Shown here in pieces: positions 53,076 through 61,057 of a stretch of 64,000 nt of DNA; the stretch's first letter is position 1, and each line of letters starts with the position of its first letter. The notes under the pieces are model-generated. The model made no database searches. It had not been told where the DNA came from and saw only the letters and a program-made list of their open reading frames with translations. This DNA comes from CAZYMI01 sp964648505. GTDB taxonomy: Bacteria; Pseudomonadota; Alphaproteobacteria; Micavibrionales; Micavibrionaceae. Both the position numbers and the translations under genes were made by a program. The DNA lies in assembly GCA_964648505.1 (NCBI GenBank), contig CAZYMI010000003.1, positions 90,447-154,446 of the forward strand. Reading direction: 5' to 3'.

Positions 53076-53125
53076 TTGACGACCACTTCAATATGTCATA
53101 TAAAATACATAATATATTTTATATG
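53076..53125 (+). promoter_or_regulatory. Sigma-70 promoter with overlapping palindromic operator
   Basis: TTGACG (53076-53081) and TATAAA (53099-53104) are separated by exactly 17 bases. A 10-bp inverted repeat, CATATAAAAT / ATTTTATATG (53097-53106 and 53116-53125), covers the -10 element and the start region, as expected for a repressor site. It drives the hypothetical gene at 53143. Confidence 0.65.
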
Positions 53126-53142
53126 AGATGAGGAGATCGACT

Positions 53143-53493
53143 TTGGGCGAAAAATATTGGGCTGGCATCACAAGCATTTTTGATTGTGTGCGCCAAGGTA
53201 ATGGCACTTACGTTGTAACCAGTAATCATTGCCAATCAGGCACTGCGGCTTGCATAGAAAAAATGGATTCTACGTTGCGCGAAGCTTGGAAAGCCAAAGG
53301 CGGTCAAAATGATCACTTGGTGAAAGGCCGTGTAGCGAGCGGGTTTTTATATTTAAGCAGCTTCCCAATTGACTTTAATGCTGACAAGCCAACCTTCAAA
53401 AAAATCAAAAAACAAATCGAAGCGCGCGGCATCACCAAAGCCCGCATATATGTCGATGTGCCCAGATACGCCGCTTGGGGCTACGAAAGTTAG
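53143..53493 (+). CDS. Hypothetical protein under a palindrome-covered promoter
   Basis: About 116 residues from a TTG at 53143, which has GAGGAG 7 bases upstream; an ATG at 53128 would add five residues but places that site inside the gene. Notable segments are GEKYWAGITSIFDCVRQG, a Cys-containing SNHCQSGTAACIEK, and a basic end TFKKIKKQIEARGITKARIY. No family recognised. The strong promoter with an operator-like palindrome and the island setting fit a regulated accessory gene. Confidence 0.6.
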   Translation: MGEKYWAGITSIFDCVRQGNGTYVVTSNHCQSGTAACIEKMDSTLREAWKAKGGQNDHLVKGRVASGFLYLSSFPIDFNADKPTFKKIKKQIEARGITKARIYVDVPRYAAWGYES

Positions 53494-53577
53494 ATTTTTA
53501 GTGTAGCGTGCCGCTCGCTTTTTTGCCCTTTGTTAGAAGTATTGTCGTCACCATAAATAGGTGCTAATGGCTTTTAC

Positions 53578-53616
53578 GGGGACAGGAAAGCTTCGTTTTT
53601 CCAGTCCCCTTTTTTA
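53578..53616 (+). terminator. Palindromic element with T tail ahead of argG
   Basis: Arms GGGGACAGGAAA and TTTTCCAGTCCCC around GCTTCG (53578-53609), then TTTTTT (53610-53615). This copy of the repeat family has all the parts of an intrinsic terminator and would end the upstream transcript. It lies 18 bases before the argG start. Confidence 0.75.
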
Positions 53617-53633
53617 AGTAATTAGGAGCACAC

Positions 53634-54863
53634 ATGGCCAAAAATAAAAAAATCGTACTCGCTTATTCAGGCGGTCTTGATACGTCCGTGATTCTCAAAT
53701 GGCTCTTGGAAAAAGGCTTTGAGGTTGTGTGCTATATTGCGGACGTTGGCCAAGCGGATGATTTTGAAGCAGCCAAAGCCAAGGCGCTTAAAATTGGTGC
53801 ATCAAAAGTATTCATTGAGGATCTTAAGCGCGAATTCGTGACCGATTTTATTTACCCTGCCTTTCGCGCAGGCGCGCTATATGAAGGGCGTTATTTGCTG
53901 GGCACATCACTTGCCCGCCCCGTCATTGCAAAACGCCATGTTGAAATTGCCGAAAGTGAAGATGCCGCTTATGTGGGGCACGGCGCAACAGGTAAGGGCA
54001 ATGACCAAGTGCGGTTTGAGCTTGCGTATTATTCACTGCACCCTGAAATTCAGGTGCTGGCACCATGGAAAACACCTGAGTTTTTGGCCCAGTTTAAAGG
54101 CCGGTCTGACATGTTGGCGTATGCAGAAAAACACGGCATACCTGTTTCTGCGACTACGAAAAAACCATATTCGGAAGATGATAATTTCTTGCACATTTCC
54201 CATGAGGCGGGTGTGCTTGAGGACCCGGGCGCGGTGTGCGCAGAAGATGTCTATTCACGCACAACATCACCTGAAAAAGCACCTGATGTTGCTGATGTGA
54301 TTGAAATTACTTACAAAGCAGGCACGCCCGTATCGCTCAAAACACCAGATGGCAAAGTAGAAACTGATCCCGTTGGTATTTTCGTGAAAGCAAATGATTT
54401 AGGCACCAAGCACGGTATTGGCCGCCTTGATATGGTTGAAAATCGCTATGTGGGTATTAAATCTCGCGGAGTTTACGAGACTCCAGGCGGCACGATTTTA
54501 TTCCAAGCCTTACGCGATTTGGAAGGCATTACGATGGACCGCGAAGTCTTGCGCTTACGCCAAGAATTCGCGCTCAAACTTGCAGACCTGATTTACTACG
54601 GCTATTGGTTCAGCCCTGAATTCGATGTATTGATGACAGCCACAAACAAGGCGACCGAGCGCGTTGACGGCACCGTGACAGTCAAATTATTCAAAGGTTC
54701 GGCGTATCCAATTGCACGCACAAGCCCAGTTTCACGTTACGACGCCAAGCTGTCATCGATGGATGAAGAAGGGGGATTCAACCAAATGGATTCACAAGGC
54801 TTTATCAAAATCAACGCCATCCGCTTGAAGGCTAACCGCATACTATTGCGGAACAGAAAATAA
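53634..54863 (+). CDS. argG: Argininosuccinate synthase
   Basis: Joins citrulline and aspartate with ATP in arginine synthesis. 409 residues, normal length. ATP loop KIVLAYSGGLDTSVILKWL, then YVGHGATGKGNDQVRFEL and GRLDMVENRYVGIKSRGVYE. An AGGAG site precedes the ATG. The final residues (RLKANRILLRNRK) are standard. argH is not nearby. Confidence 0.97.
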   Translation: MAKNKKIVLAYSGGLDTSVILKWLLEKGFEVVCYIADVGQADDFEAAKAKALKIGASKVFIEDLKREFVTDFIYPAFRAGALYEGRYLLGTSLARPVIAKRHVEIAESEDAAYVGHGATGKGNDQVRFELAYYSLHPEIQVLAPWKTPEFLAQFKGRSDMLAYAEKHGIPVSATTKKPYSEDDNFLHISHEAGVLEDPGAVCAEDVYSRTTSPEKAPDVADVIEITYKAGTPVSLKTPDGKVETDPVGIFVKANDLGTKHGIGRLDMVENRYVGIKSRGVYETPGGTILFQALRDLEGITMDREVLRLRQEFALKLADLIYYGYWFSPEFDVLMTATNKATERVDGTVTVKLFKGSAYPIARTSPVSRYDAKLSSMDEEGGFNQMDSQGFIKINAIRLKANRILLRNRK

Positions 54864-54937
54864 GCATCTTGTTACACGCAAAACATCATGTTACGAAGAG
54901 CGCGCAATAAAACTGCTTTATATCACGGTTCTCTTAT

Positions 54938-55468
54938 ATGCCTCGCGATTTGCAATCCTTATTCGGAATTGCCTTAAACTCAATCACGCATCTTGCTGAC
55001 CCCACCAATCATATCAGGCCAAGGCGTCATTCCTATGTTATTTTTAGACAACGCAGCGAAGGTTACTCTTACCTTGAATGGTATAGTGCAGACCAGCAAC
55101 AAAATGGATCCTTCACAGTCCAGCGTGTTTTAAACTTTAAAAATAAGCCTGATAACTCTAATGATGTTGTACTCTGGAGACCAAAAGCAATAACACCAGA
55201 GGCAATAACAGCACTTCGTGAATTTATACCCTCTGATGACTGGGGGCGTGATTTAGGCTTAGTTGGCGCTTCTCACATAGATGGCCTTACAAGCATTGAA
55301 GCTGACCAAGCCCTCGTCGGCTGGCATTTGCGTATTGCGCACACATTAGATAAATCGAACTGGCTTGTGCGCGGCAACCCGCGTCATTTTTCATCGCTCG
55401 TGGAAACCGTGCCTACTTTAAACAGGCATAATGATTTTCACCCACGACGTTTTCCAAAAGCCGCGTAA
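54938..55468 (+). CDS. Hypothetical protein
   Basis: 176 residues, basic, no signal peptide or membrane helix. Segments such as SYVIFRQRSEGYSYLEWYSA and DDWGRDLGLVGASHIDGLTS do not match a family I know. Codon use resembles neighbours. Its last 50 bases overlap the 3' end of a minus-strand gene for a secreted protein, so one of the two 3' ends may have been moved by rearrangement. Confidence 0.55.
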   Translation: MPRDLQSLFGIALNSITHLADPTNHIRPRRHSYVIFRQRSEGYSYLEWYSADQQQNGSFTVQRVLNFKNKPDNSNDVVLWRPKAITPEAITALREFIPSDDWGRDLGLVGASHIDGLTSIEADQALVGWHLRIAHTLDKSNWLVRGNPRHFSSLVETVPTLNRHNDFHPRRFPKAA

Positions 55469-55714
55469 TGCAAAAACACGTCCGCCGTCTTTTGAAAAAG
55501 GAGCGGCTTTTTCTGCTGGTAACTCAATTAAACCTTTAGTTTTCGTAATGTCTTCAATAGGTGCGGCTGCAACGATAGCGGGCAGGCATATTTGTAACAT
55601 CGCAGCAACTGCAGGATGCGGCGGTTTTGATTTTGTATTGCTTGCAAAGCACGTCCCCGACAAGATCATCAAAAGGCAGAGTAAAAATGTAGCCACGAAC
55701 AAAGTTCTTTTCAC
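55418..55714 (-). CDS. Short secreted protein, possibly C-terminally truncated
   Basis: About 98 residues from a GTG at 55714; an ATG at 55786 is in frame but adds an unlikely leader. The N-terminus is a clear signal peptide (TLFVATFLLCLLMILSGTCFA) cut before SNTKS. The mature part, VAAMLQICLPAIVAAAPIED then EKAAPFSKDGGRVFALRG, resembles a group of uncharacterised alphaproteobacterial exported proteins that continue for several dozen residues more. Here the reading ends soon after, inside the convergent gene. Confidence 0.5.
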   Translation of the reverse strand: MKRTLFVATFLLCLLMILSGTCFASNTKSKPPHPAVAAMLQICLPAIVAAAPIEDITKTKGLIELPAEKAAPFSKDGGRVFALRGFWKTSWVKIIMPV

Positions 55715-55834
55715 ACAGCACTCTGATATTTTTATAAACTGCAATTTAGTAATAACTAATATGCCGTTTTTCTTGACGCGGTGCAATAAAGCCCTTTAAG
55801 CTTCTATGGATAACAAAAGTTTAGAAGAGCACCC

Positions 55835-57658
55835 ATGCCGACAAAAACAGATCCGGCAGCGTTCAAAGCTGCGCCTGAAAATTCTGCCAATCTAAAAGCT
55901 GTGCCAATCACCCGCACACTCACAGGTGCGCAAATTGTTATTCAGGCACTGATTGACCAAGGCGTGAATACGATTTTTGGCTATCCGGGTGGAGCCGTTC
56001 TGCCGATTTATGATGCGCTGTTTCAACAAAAAACTATTCGCCATATTTTGGTGCGTCATGAACAAGCTGCACTTCACGCGGCTGAAGGGTACGCGCGTTC
56101 TACGGGTAAGGTTGGTGTCGCGCTTGTTACATCCGGTCCGGGTGCCACAAATGCGGTGACGGGTTTAACCGATGCATTGCTTGATTCAATTCCGGTTGTG
56201 TGTATCACAGGCCAAGTGCCGTCATTTTTAATTGGCACTGATGCCTTCCAAGAAGCTGATACAATTGGTATTACACGCGCGTGCACCAAGAATAATTACC
56301 TTGTGAAGTCAGTTGATAAACTGGCGCAAACAATGCATGAAGCATTTCATGTAGCGCGATCTGGCCGTCCTGGCCCTGTTGTGATTGATCTGCCGAAGGA
56401 TGTGCAGTTTGCAGACGGGCCATATGTTGCGGCGCCTGAGGCTGACTATTCAAAATATAAGCCAAAAACCACGCCTGATCGCAAATTAATTGAACAAGCG
56501 GTTGAAATGATGGCATCAGCCAAACGTCCGATTTTTTATACAGGCGGCGGCGTTATAAATGCGGGGCCAGAAGCATCTGCACTGCTTACAAAACTTGTAC
56601 GCCTGACAGGATTTCCTTGCACGTCTACGCTGATGGGTTTGGGCGGGTATCCTATGCGCGATCGTCAGCATCTCGGCATGCTCGGTATGCACGGCACCTA
56701 CGAAGCTAATTTGGCCATGCATGGCTGTGATGTGATGATTAATATCGGCGCTCGGTTCGATGACCGCGTGACGGGCAAGCTCGATGGCTTTTCACCCAAT
56801 TCCAAAAAAATTCATGTTGATATCGATGCATCCAGCATCAATAAAATTGTGCGGGTGGATATTGGCATTGTAGCCGATGCCACAGAAGCCTTGCGTGCCA
56901 TGATTGAAGTGTGGACGGGTAAAGGCAAACAGGCAGACCAAAAAGCACTCACCACATGGTGGGCGCAAATCAATCAGTGGCGCGATAAAAAATGCCTGAG
57001 CTATGCGCCATCAGATAGCGTGATTAAACCGCAATATGCGCTGGAGCGCCTGCGTCACTTCACCCAAAAACGCGATGATGTTTATATCACAACAGAAGTG
57101 GGCCAGCATCAAATGTGGGCCGCACAATATTTGCCATTTGATAAACCTAACCGCTGGATGACATCAGGCGGGCTTGGCACAATGGGTTACGGTTTTCCAG
57201 CCGCCATCGGCGTGCAAATTGCACACCCCAACGCGCTTGTGATTGATGTGGCAGGGGAAGCTTCCATCCTCATGAACATGCAGGAGATGAGCACAGCCGT
57301 GCAATATCGCTTGCCTGTGAAAATTTTTATTCTCAATAACCAGTGGATGGGCATGGTGCGTCAGTGGCAGGAACTACTGCATGGTGAGCGTTATTCCGAA
57401 AGCTATACCGATAGCTTGCCAGACTTTGTAAAACTCGCCGAAGCCTATGGCGGCATAGGCCTGCGCGCAACCACTCCAGCCGAGCTTGATGATGTTATTC
57501 AAAAAATGCTGGTCACCGATAAAGTCACGATTGTTGATGTGTGCGTGGACCAGAAGGAAAATTGCTTCCCCATGATCCCATCAGGCAAACCGCATAATGA
57601 AATGATTTTGGCTGCATCCGCCGATGCTATTGATGATGCAGGCAAGAAGCTGGTGTAA
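55835..57658 (+). CDS. ilvB: Acetolactate synthase, large catalytic subunit
   Basis: ThDP enzyme for the first common step of valine, leucine and isoleucine synthesis. 607 residues: IFGYPGGAVLPIYDALFQ, HEQAALHAAEGYARSTGK with the catalytic Glu, FAD-binding middle domain, and the ThDP motif VIDVAGEASILMNMQEMST with NNQWMGMVRQWQ. The usual GDG of the ThDP motif reads GEA here, worth checking. An AGAAGAG site precedes the ATG. It should pair with ilvN, which is separated from it by a DUF3800 gene. Confidence 0.94.
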   Translation: MPTKTDPAAFKAAPENSANLKAVPITRTLTGAQIVIQALIDQGVNTIFGYPGGAVLPIYDALFQQKTIRHILVRHEQAALHAAEGYARSTGKVGVALVTSGPGATNAVTGLTDALLDSIPVVCITGQVPSFLIGTDAFQEADTIGITRACTKNNYLVKSVDKLAQTMHEAFHVARSGRPGPVVIDLPKDVQFADGPYVAAPEADYSKYKPKTTPDRKLIEQAVEMMASAKRPIFYTGGGVINAGPEASALLTKLVRLTGFPCTSTLMGLGGYPMRDRQHLGMLGMHGTYEANLAMHGCDVMINIGARFDDRVTGKLDGFSPNSKKIHVDIDASSINKIVRVDIGIVADATEALRAMIEVWTGKGKQADQKALTTWWAQINQWRDKKCLSYAPSDSVIKPQYALERLRHFTQKRDDVYITTEVGQHQMWAAQYLPFDKPNRWMTSGGLGTMGYGFPAAIGVQIAHPNALVIDVAGEASILMNMQEMSTAVQYRLPVKIFILNNQWMGMVRQWQELLHGERYSESYTDSLPDFVKLAEAYGGIGLRATTPAELDDVIQKMLVTDKVTIVDVCVDQKENCFPMIPSGKPHNEMILAASADAIDDAGKKLV

Positions 57659-57660
57659 TA

Positions 57661-58455
57661 ATGCACAGTTTCATAGCTTTTATTGATGAATCCGGTGATG
57701 ATGGTTTAAAAAAGTTTCAAACCATAGGCCACACAGGCGCATCTAACTGGCTCGTTATTTCTTGTTGTGTCGTACGTTATAATCAAAATCTAGAACTTGT
57801 TAAACTTCGTAATTCGATTAAGGACTCATTAGTCAATGGGCAAAGAAAAGACATTCATTTTTCTGACCTAAAGCATAATCAGAAAATCATGGCTTGCCAA
57901 AAGATAGCCGCCTTCCCGCTTCGTGGCATCTCTATTCTATCCAATAAAACATACATCCCGAGAGGTCACTATGTTAGAAAAAATCAACTTTATCATTACA
58001 TTACTCGCTATCTTATAGAAAGGTTATCTTGGTTCTGTAGAGACAAAAGACCATCGGTTCCCGAAGGGAATGGGCAAGTAAAAATTGTTTTCTCAAAACG
58101 AGGTGGGATGGACTATCAAAACTTTCAAGATTACTTGAGGCATCTAAAATCACAGTCTTCACAGAACAATCAGAGAAACAATATACACTGGCCAGTAATC
58201 GATATCGACTCTGTAGAAGCGCAAGATCATTCAAAATTAGCCGGACTCCAAATAGCAGATTGTATTTCAAGTGCGTGCAGATCAGCTGTTGATCCTGATA
58301 TTTACGGCAACTGCGAAAGCAGATACGCCAAGGAACTAAAAAATATAATCTATAAACGCGGTAACTATTTATCTTATGGTCTCAAAATCTTGCCTGCTCT
58401 TGAAGAAATGAACCTTACCAATGACCAAAAAGAGTTTTTTAATTTTTTCCAATAA
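57661..58455 (+). CDS. DUF3800 domain protein
   Basis: 264 residues starting 2 bases after the ilvB stop. The DUF3800 hallmark FIDESGDDG is at the N-terminus and LAGLQIADCISSACRSA carries the second acidic group, giving a likely RNase H-like metal site. Members are common in mobile and defence-associated regions and are of unknown activity. Composition is AT-richer than ilvB and ilvN. Its position between the two subunit genes of one enzyme indicates a later insertion. Confidence 0.85.
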   Translation: MHSFIAFIDESGDDGLKKFQTIGHTGASNWLVISCCVVRYNQNLELVKLRNSIKDSLVNGQRKDIHFSDLKHNQKIMACQKIAAFPLRGISILSNKTYIPRGHYVRKNQLYHYITRYLIERLSWFCRDKRPSVPEGNGQVKIVFSKRGGMDYQNFQDYLRHLKSQSSQNNQRNNIHWPVIDIDSVEAQDHSKLAGLQIADCISSACRSAVDPDIYGNCESRYAKELKNIIYKRGNYLSYGLKILPALEEMNLTNDQKEFFNFFQ

Positions 58456-58677
58456 AAAAGGTAGCCCCCCAGTCCCTGTACCACTATTACTAAGAATAGC
58501 TGCTATCTCACGAAAGCTCGGGTTTACTCTGGCGCATGACTACCTCTTTAATTATTGCATAAGAAAAAATAAATTACAAACTACGTCTGTTTGTACAATA
58601 AAATCAAAGAATTATAGTAAAATTGGTAAGTTATTTAAAAATTGATTATATAGTAAGTGCTCTGCTAAAAAGGTCTC
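58456..58677. other. Intergenic remnant between DUF3800 and ilvN
   Basis: About 220 bases, AT-rich at its right end, with no credible plus-strand gene. The minus strand of 58460-58540 reads SFREIAAILSNSGTGTGGL in one frame, faintly like the helix-turn-helix tail of serine recombinases, closed by stops. The ilvN promoter, if separate from that of ilvB, must be here. Confidence 0.4.
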
Positions 58678-59223
58678 ATGTCAAACCCCTCCGCATCTGT
58701 TTATGCACATTCTCAAAGTGATGGTCCGCCATCAGCACATACGTTATCGGTGATTGTTGATAACGAGCCGGGTGTGCTTGCGCGCGTCATCGGCCTCTTT
58801 TCAGGCCGCGGCTATAACATCGATAGCTTAACTGTGGCGGAGATTGATAACGCCAAGCACCTCTCCCGCATCACTGTTGTATCAACCGGCACACCGCACG
58901 TAATCGAACAAATTAGGCACCAGCTGGAACGGATTGTATCAGTGCGCCAAGTGAATGACCTGACAGTTGAAGGCGAGTTTGTCAGCCGCGAACTCGCGCT
59001 CATTAAAGTTGTTGGCATAGGCGATCACCGCATCGAAGCGTTGCGCATTGCTGATATTTTTCGCGCGCGCCCAGTGGACAGCACATTACAATCATTCGTG
59101 TTTGAGCTGACTGGTACGGCTGAAAAAATAAATAAATTTATTGAACTGATGACACCAATCGGGCTTGTTGAAGTATCCCGCACGGGTGCGGCTGCCATTA
59201 AACGTGGTGAAAAAACTCTTTAA
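58678..59223 (+). CDS. ilvN: Acetolactate synthase, small regulatory subunit
   Basis: 181 residues. An N-terminal ACT domain (HTLSVIVDNEPGVLARVIGLFSGRGYNIDSLTV) binds valine for feedback control; a second ALS_ss C-terminal domain follows (ELALIKVVGIGDHRIEALRI, SFVFELTGTAEKINKFIELM). Length fits the IlvH/IlvN long form. Separated from ilvB by the DUF3800 gene and 22 bases ahead of ilvC. Confidence 0.95.
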   Translation: MSNPSASVYAHSQSDGPPSAHTLSVIVDNEPGVLARVIGLFSGRGYNIDSLTVAEIDNAKHLSRITVVSTGTPHVIEQIRHQLERIVSVRQVNDLTVEGEFVSRELALIKVVGIGDHRIEALRIADIFRARPVDSTLQSFVFELTGTAEKINKFIELMTPIGLVEVSRTGAAAIKRGEKTL

Positions 59224-59245
59224 TCCCAAACCCTCCGAGAGCTCT

Positions 59246-60265
59246 ATGCAAGTTTACTACGATAAAGATTGTGACCAGAATTTAATTAAAAGCAAAAATG
59301 TTGTGATTGTGGGGTATGGGTCCCAAGGCCATGCACACGCGCAAAATTTGCGTGATTCAGGCGTTACAAATATTCGTATTGCGCTGAAGCCTGAAAGCGC
59401 CACAAACGCCAAGGCCAAGGCCGCAGGGTTTGAGGTGATGGCACCAGCAGAAGCCGCAAAATGGGCAGACGTTGTGATGATGTGCACGCCTGACGAATTA
59501 CAGCGTGATATTTATAAAAATGAACTTCACGCCAATATGAAGCAAGGCGCAGCACTTGCGTTCGCACATGGCTTGGCTGTGCACTTTAAACTGATTGAAC
59601 CGCGTGCAGATCTGGATGTATTTATGGTGGCCCCCAAAGGCCCGGGTCATACAGTACGCAGCGAATATCAAAAAGGCGGCGGTGTGCCGTGCCTGATTGC
59701 CGTTGCGCAAAACGCGTCCGGTAACGCCAAAAACTTAGGTTTGTCTTATGCCTCTGCAGTTGGTGGTGGGCGTTCCGGCATCATCGAAACCACATTTCGC
59801 GAGGAATGCGAAACTGACTTGTTTGGTGAGCAAGCCGTGCTTTGCGGCGGGCTTACATCGCTCATTCAAGCAGGGTTTGAAACATTGGTGGAAGCAGGAT
59901 ATGCACCCGAGATGGCATATTTTGAATGCTTGCATGAAACTAAACTGATTGTTGATCTGCTTTATGAAGGCGGCATGGCGAATATGCGTTATTCCATTTC
60001 CAACACGGCCGAGTATGGCGATTACACACGTGGCCCCCGCATTATTACGGATGCCACAAAAGCTGAAATGAAAAAAATTCTGAGCGAAATTCAATCCGGC
60101 AAATTCGCCAATGACTGGATGGCAGAAAATGCGGCAGGCCAACCCAACTTTAAAGCCATGCGAGCCAAAGGTGCCGCGCACAACATTGAAGAAGTAGGTA
60201 CCAAACTGCGCGCATTGATGCCTTGGATTGGTAAAAACAAGCTGGTTGATCAAGCGAAGAACTAA
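59246..60265 (+). CDS. ilvC: Ketol-acid reductoisomerase (class I)
   Basis: NADPH-dependent isomerisation and reduction of acetolactate or acetohydroxybutyrate, second common step of branched-chain synthesis. 339 residues, class I. Start at 59246 (MQVYYDKDCDQNLI) with GAGAG upstream. Cofactor loop VVIVGYGSQGHAHAQNLRDSG, catalytic DLFGEQAVLCGG and EMAYFECLHETKLIVDL with the Mg ligands. Followed by a strong hairpin. Confidence 0.96.
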   Translation: MQVYYDKDCDQNLIKSKNVVIVGYGSQGHAHAQNLRDSGVTNIRIALKPESATNAKAKAAGFEVMAPAEAAKWADVVMMCTPDELQRDIYKNELHANMKQGAALAFAHGLAVHFKLIEPRADLDVFMVAPKGPGHTVRSEYQKGGGVPCLIAVAQNASGNAKNLGLSYASAVGGGRSGIIETTFREECETDLFGEQAVLCGGLTSLIQAGFETLVEAGYAPEMAYFECLHETKLIVDLLYEGGMANMRYSISNTAEYGDYTRGPRIITDATKAEMKKILSEIQSGKFANDWMAENAAGQPNFKAMRAKGAAHNIEEVGTKLRALMPWIGKNKLVDQAKN

Positions 60266-60293
60266 GCTTTTAAACAGCTAACCTACTGAAATA

Positions 60294-60333
60294 ATAAGAA
60301 TATAGCCGAGCACATGCTTGGCTATATTCTTAT
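60294..60333. terminator. Long stem-loop after ilvC
   Basis: Perfect 14-bp arms ATAAGAATATAGCC / GGCTATATTCTTAT (60294-60307, 60320-60333) with an inner AGCA-TGCT pairing. The tail is not T-rich in either direction, so it may protect the mRNA 3' end or act with Rho. Confidence 0.7.
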
Positions 60334-60361
60334 TGACATTCATATTTGTAATATGTAAATT
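60333..60361 (+). promoter_or_regulatory. Sigma-70 promoter for the secreted Pro-rich protein
   Basis: TTGACA (60333-60338), 17-base spacer, TAAATT (60356-60361). The -35 box begins at the last base of the ilvC hairpin. Predicted to drive the gene starting at 60394. Confidence 0.55.
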
Positions 60362-60393
60362 ACAACATCATTTTATCGTAAAAGGATCAATCC

Positions 60394-61047
60394 ATGGCCA
60401 AACAAGCTTTTCACAACAAAATTTTACTTGGTGCATTACCAGCAGCAGCACTTGCATCAACCTTATCTGCAAGCCCCGCAAATGCGCAAGCCACAGTTTG
60501 TATTGGTAATGTTTGTGAAAGCTCGAATTCAGGATCCGTTTCGGTTGGCCCAACAACAGTATATAACAACGGCAATGGCACCTACGTGAATGGTCGCCGT
60601 GTTGATCCACGTAATCCTAGGCCTTTAACAAATCCAAACTGGCAAGAACCAGTTGCAAGACCACAGGCACAATTACCTGCAAGACCTCAGTATCAATATA
60701 CACCACCAAGCTATGCTTACACACCGCAATATAGTGCTCCATCAACACCGGTCACATGCCCGATTAATATTGATTTATCCGCGACTTTTGATGAAAAAAG
60801 TTACGATGTTAATTTTACAAATTTTACATTTTCTTCAGTAGAAGCCTTTCAAAATGCAAAGGCAAAAATGGCAAAGTACGGCTACCTTGATTCAAAATAT
60901 GTATCGAGCCCCACTTGTGGCCCGATAGCAGTTGCGGCAATGAGCCGTTTCCTCGAAAATAACCCGGATAGAATGAGAATCACTAAAACTAATACAGGCA
61001 GCAGACCGCCAAAAGGATCTGATTTTTCCTTGGAACTCTCTTTTTAA
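60394..61047 (+). CDS. Secreted protein with Pro/Tyr-rich linker
   Basis: 217 residues with AAAGGATCA before the ATG. Signal peptide ILLGALPAAALASTLSASPA ends at ANAQA. The mature protein starts with a Ser/Gly-rich part containing CIGNVCES, a linker rich in Pro, Gln and Tyr (about 85-122), and a C-terminal domain with CPINIDLSATFDEKSYDVNF and a second Cys in SSPTCGP. Four cysteines could form two disulfides. No family recognised; probably periplasmic or surface-exposed. Confidence 0.75.
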   Translation: MAKQAFHNKILLGALPAAALASTLSASPANAQATVCIGNVCESSNSGSVSVGPTTVYNNGNGTYVNGRRVDPRNPRPLTNPNWQEPVARPQAQLPARPQYQYTPPSYAYTPQYSAPSTPVTCPINIDLSATFDEKSYDVNFTNFTFSSVEAFQNAKAKMAKYGYLDSKYVSSPTCGPIAVAAMSRFLENNPDRMRITKTNTGSRPPKGSDFSLELSF

Positions 61048-61057
61048 GTCAAAAAAA

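Noticed and set aside
52837..53091. 84-residue minus-strand frame across the repeat pair, containing near-repeated peptides
   Set aside because: The repetition (DMKSAAF, DTKNEAF) comes from the palindromic elements being read through; it overlaps the lipoprotein gene and has no ribosome site.
58421..58645. 74-residue plus-strand frame after the DUF3800 gene
   Set aside because: Overlaps the DUF3800 end, lacks motif or good start, and composition is that of intergenic DNA.
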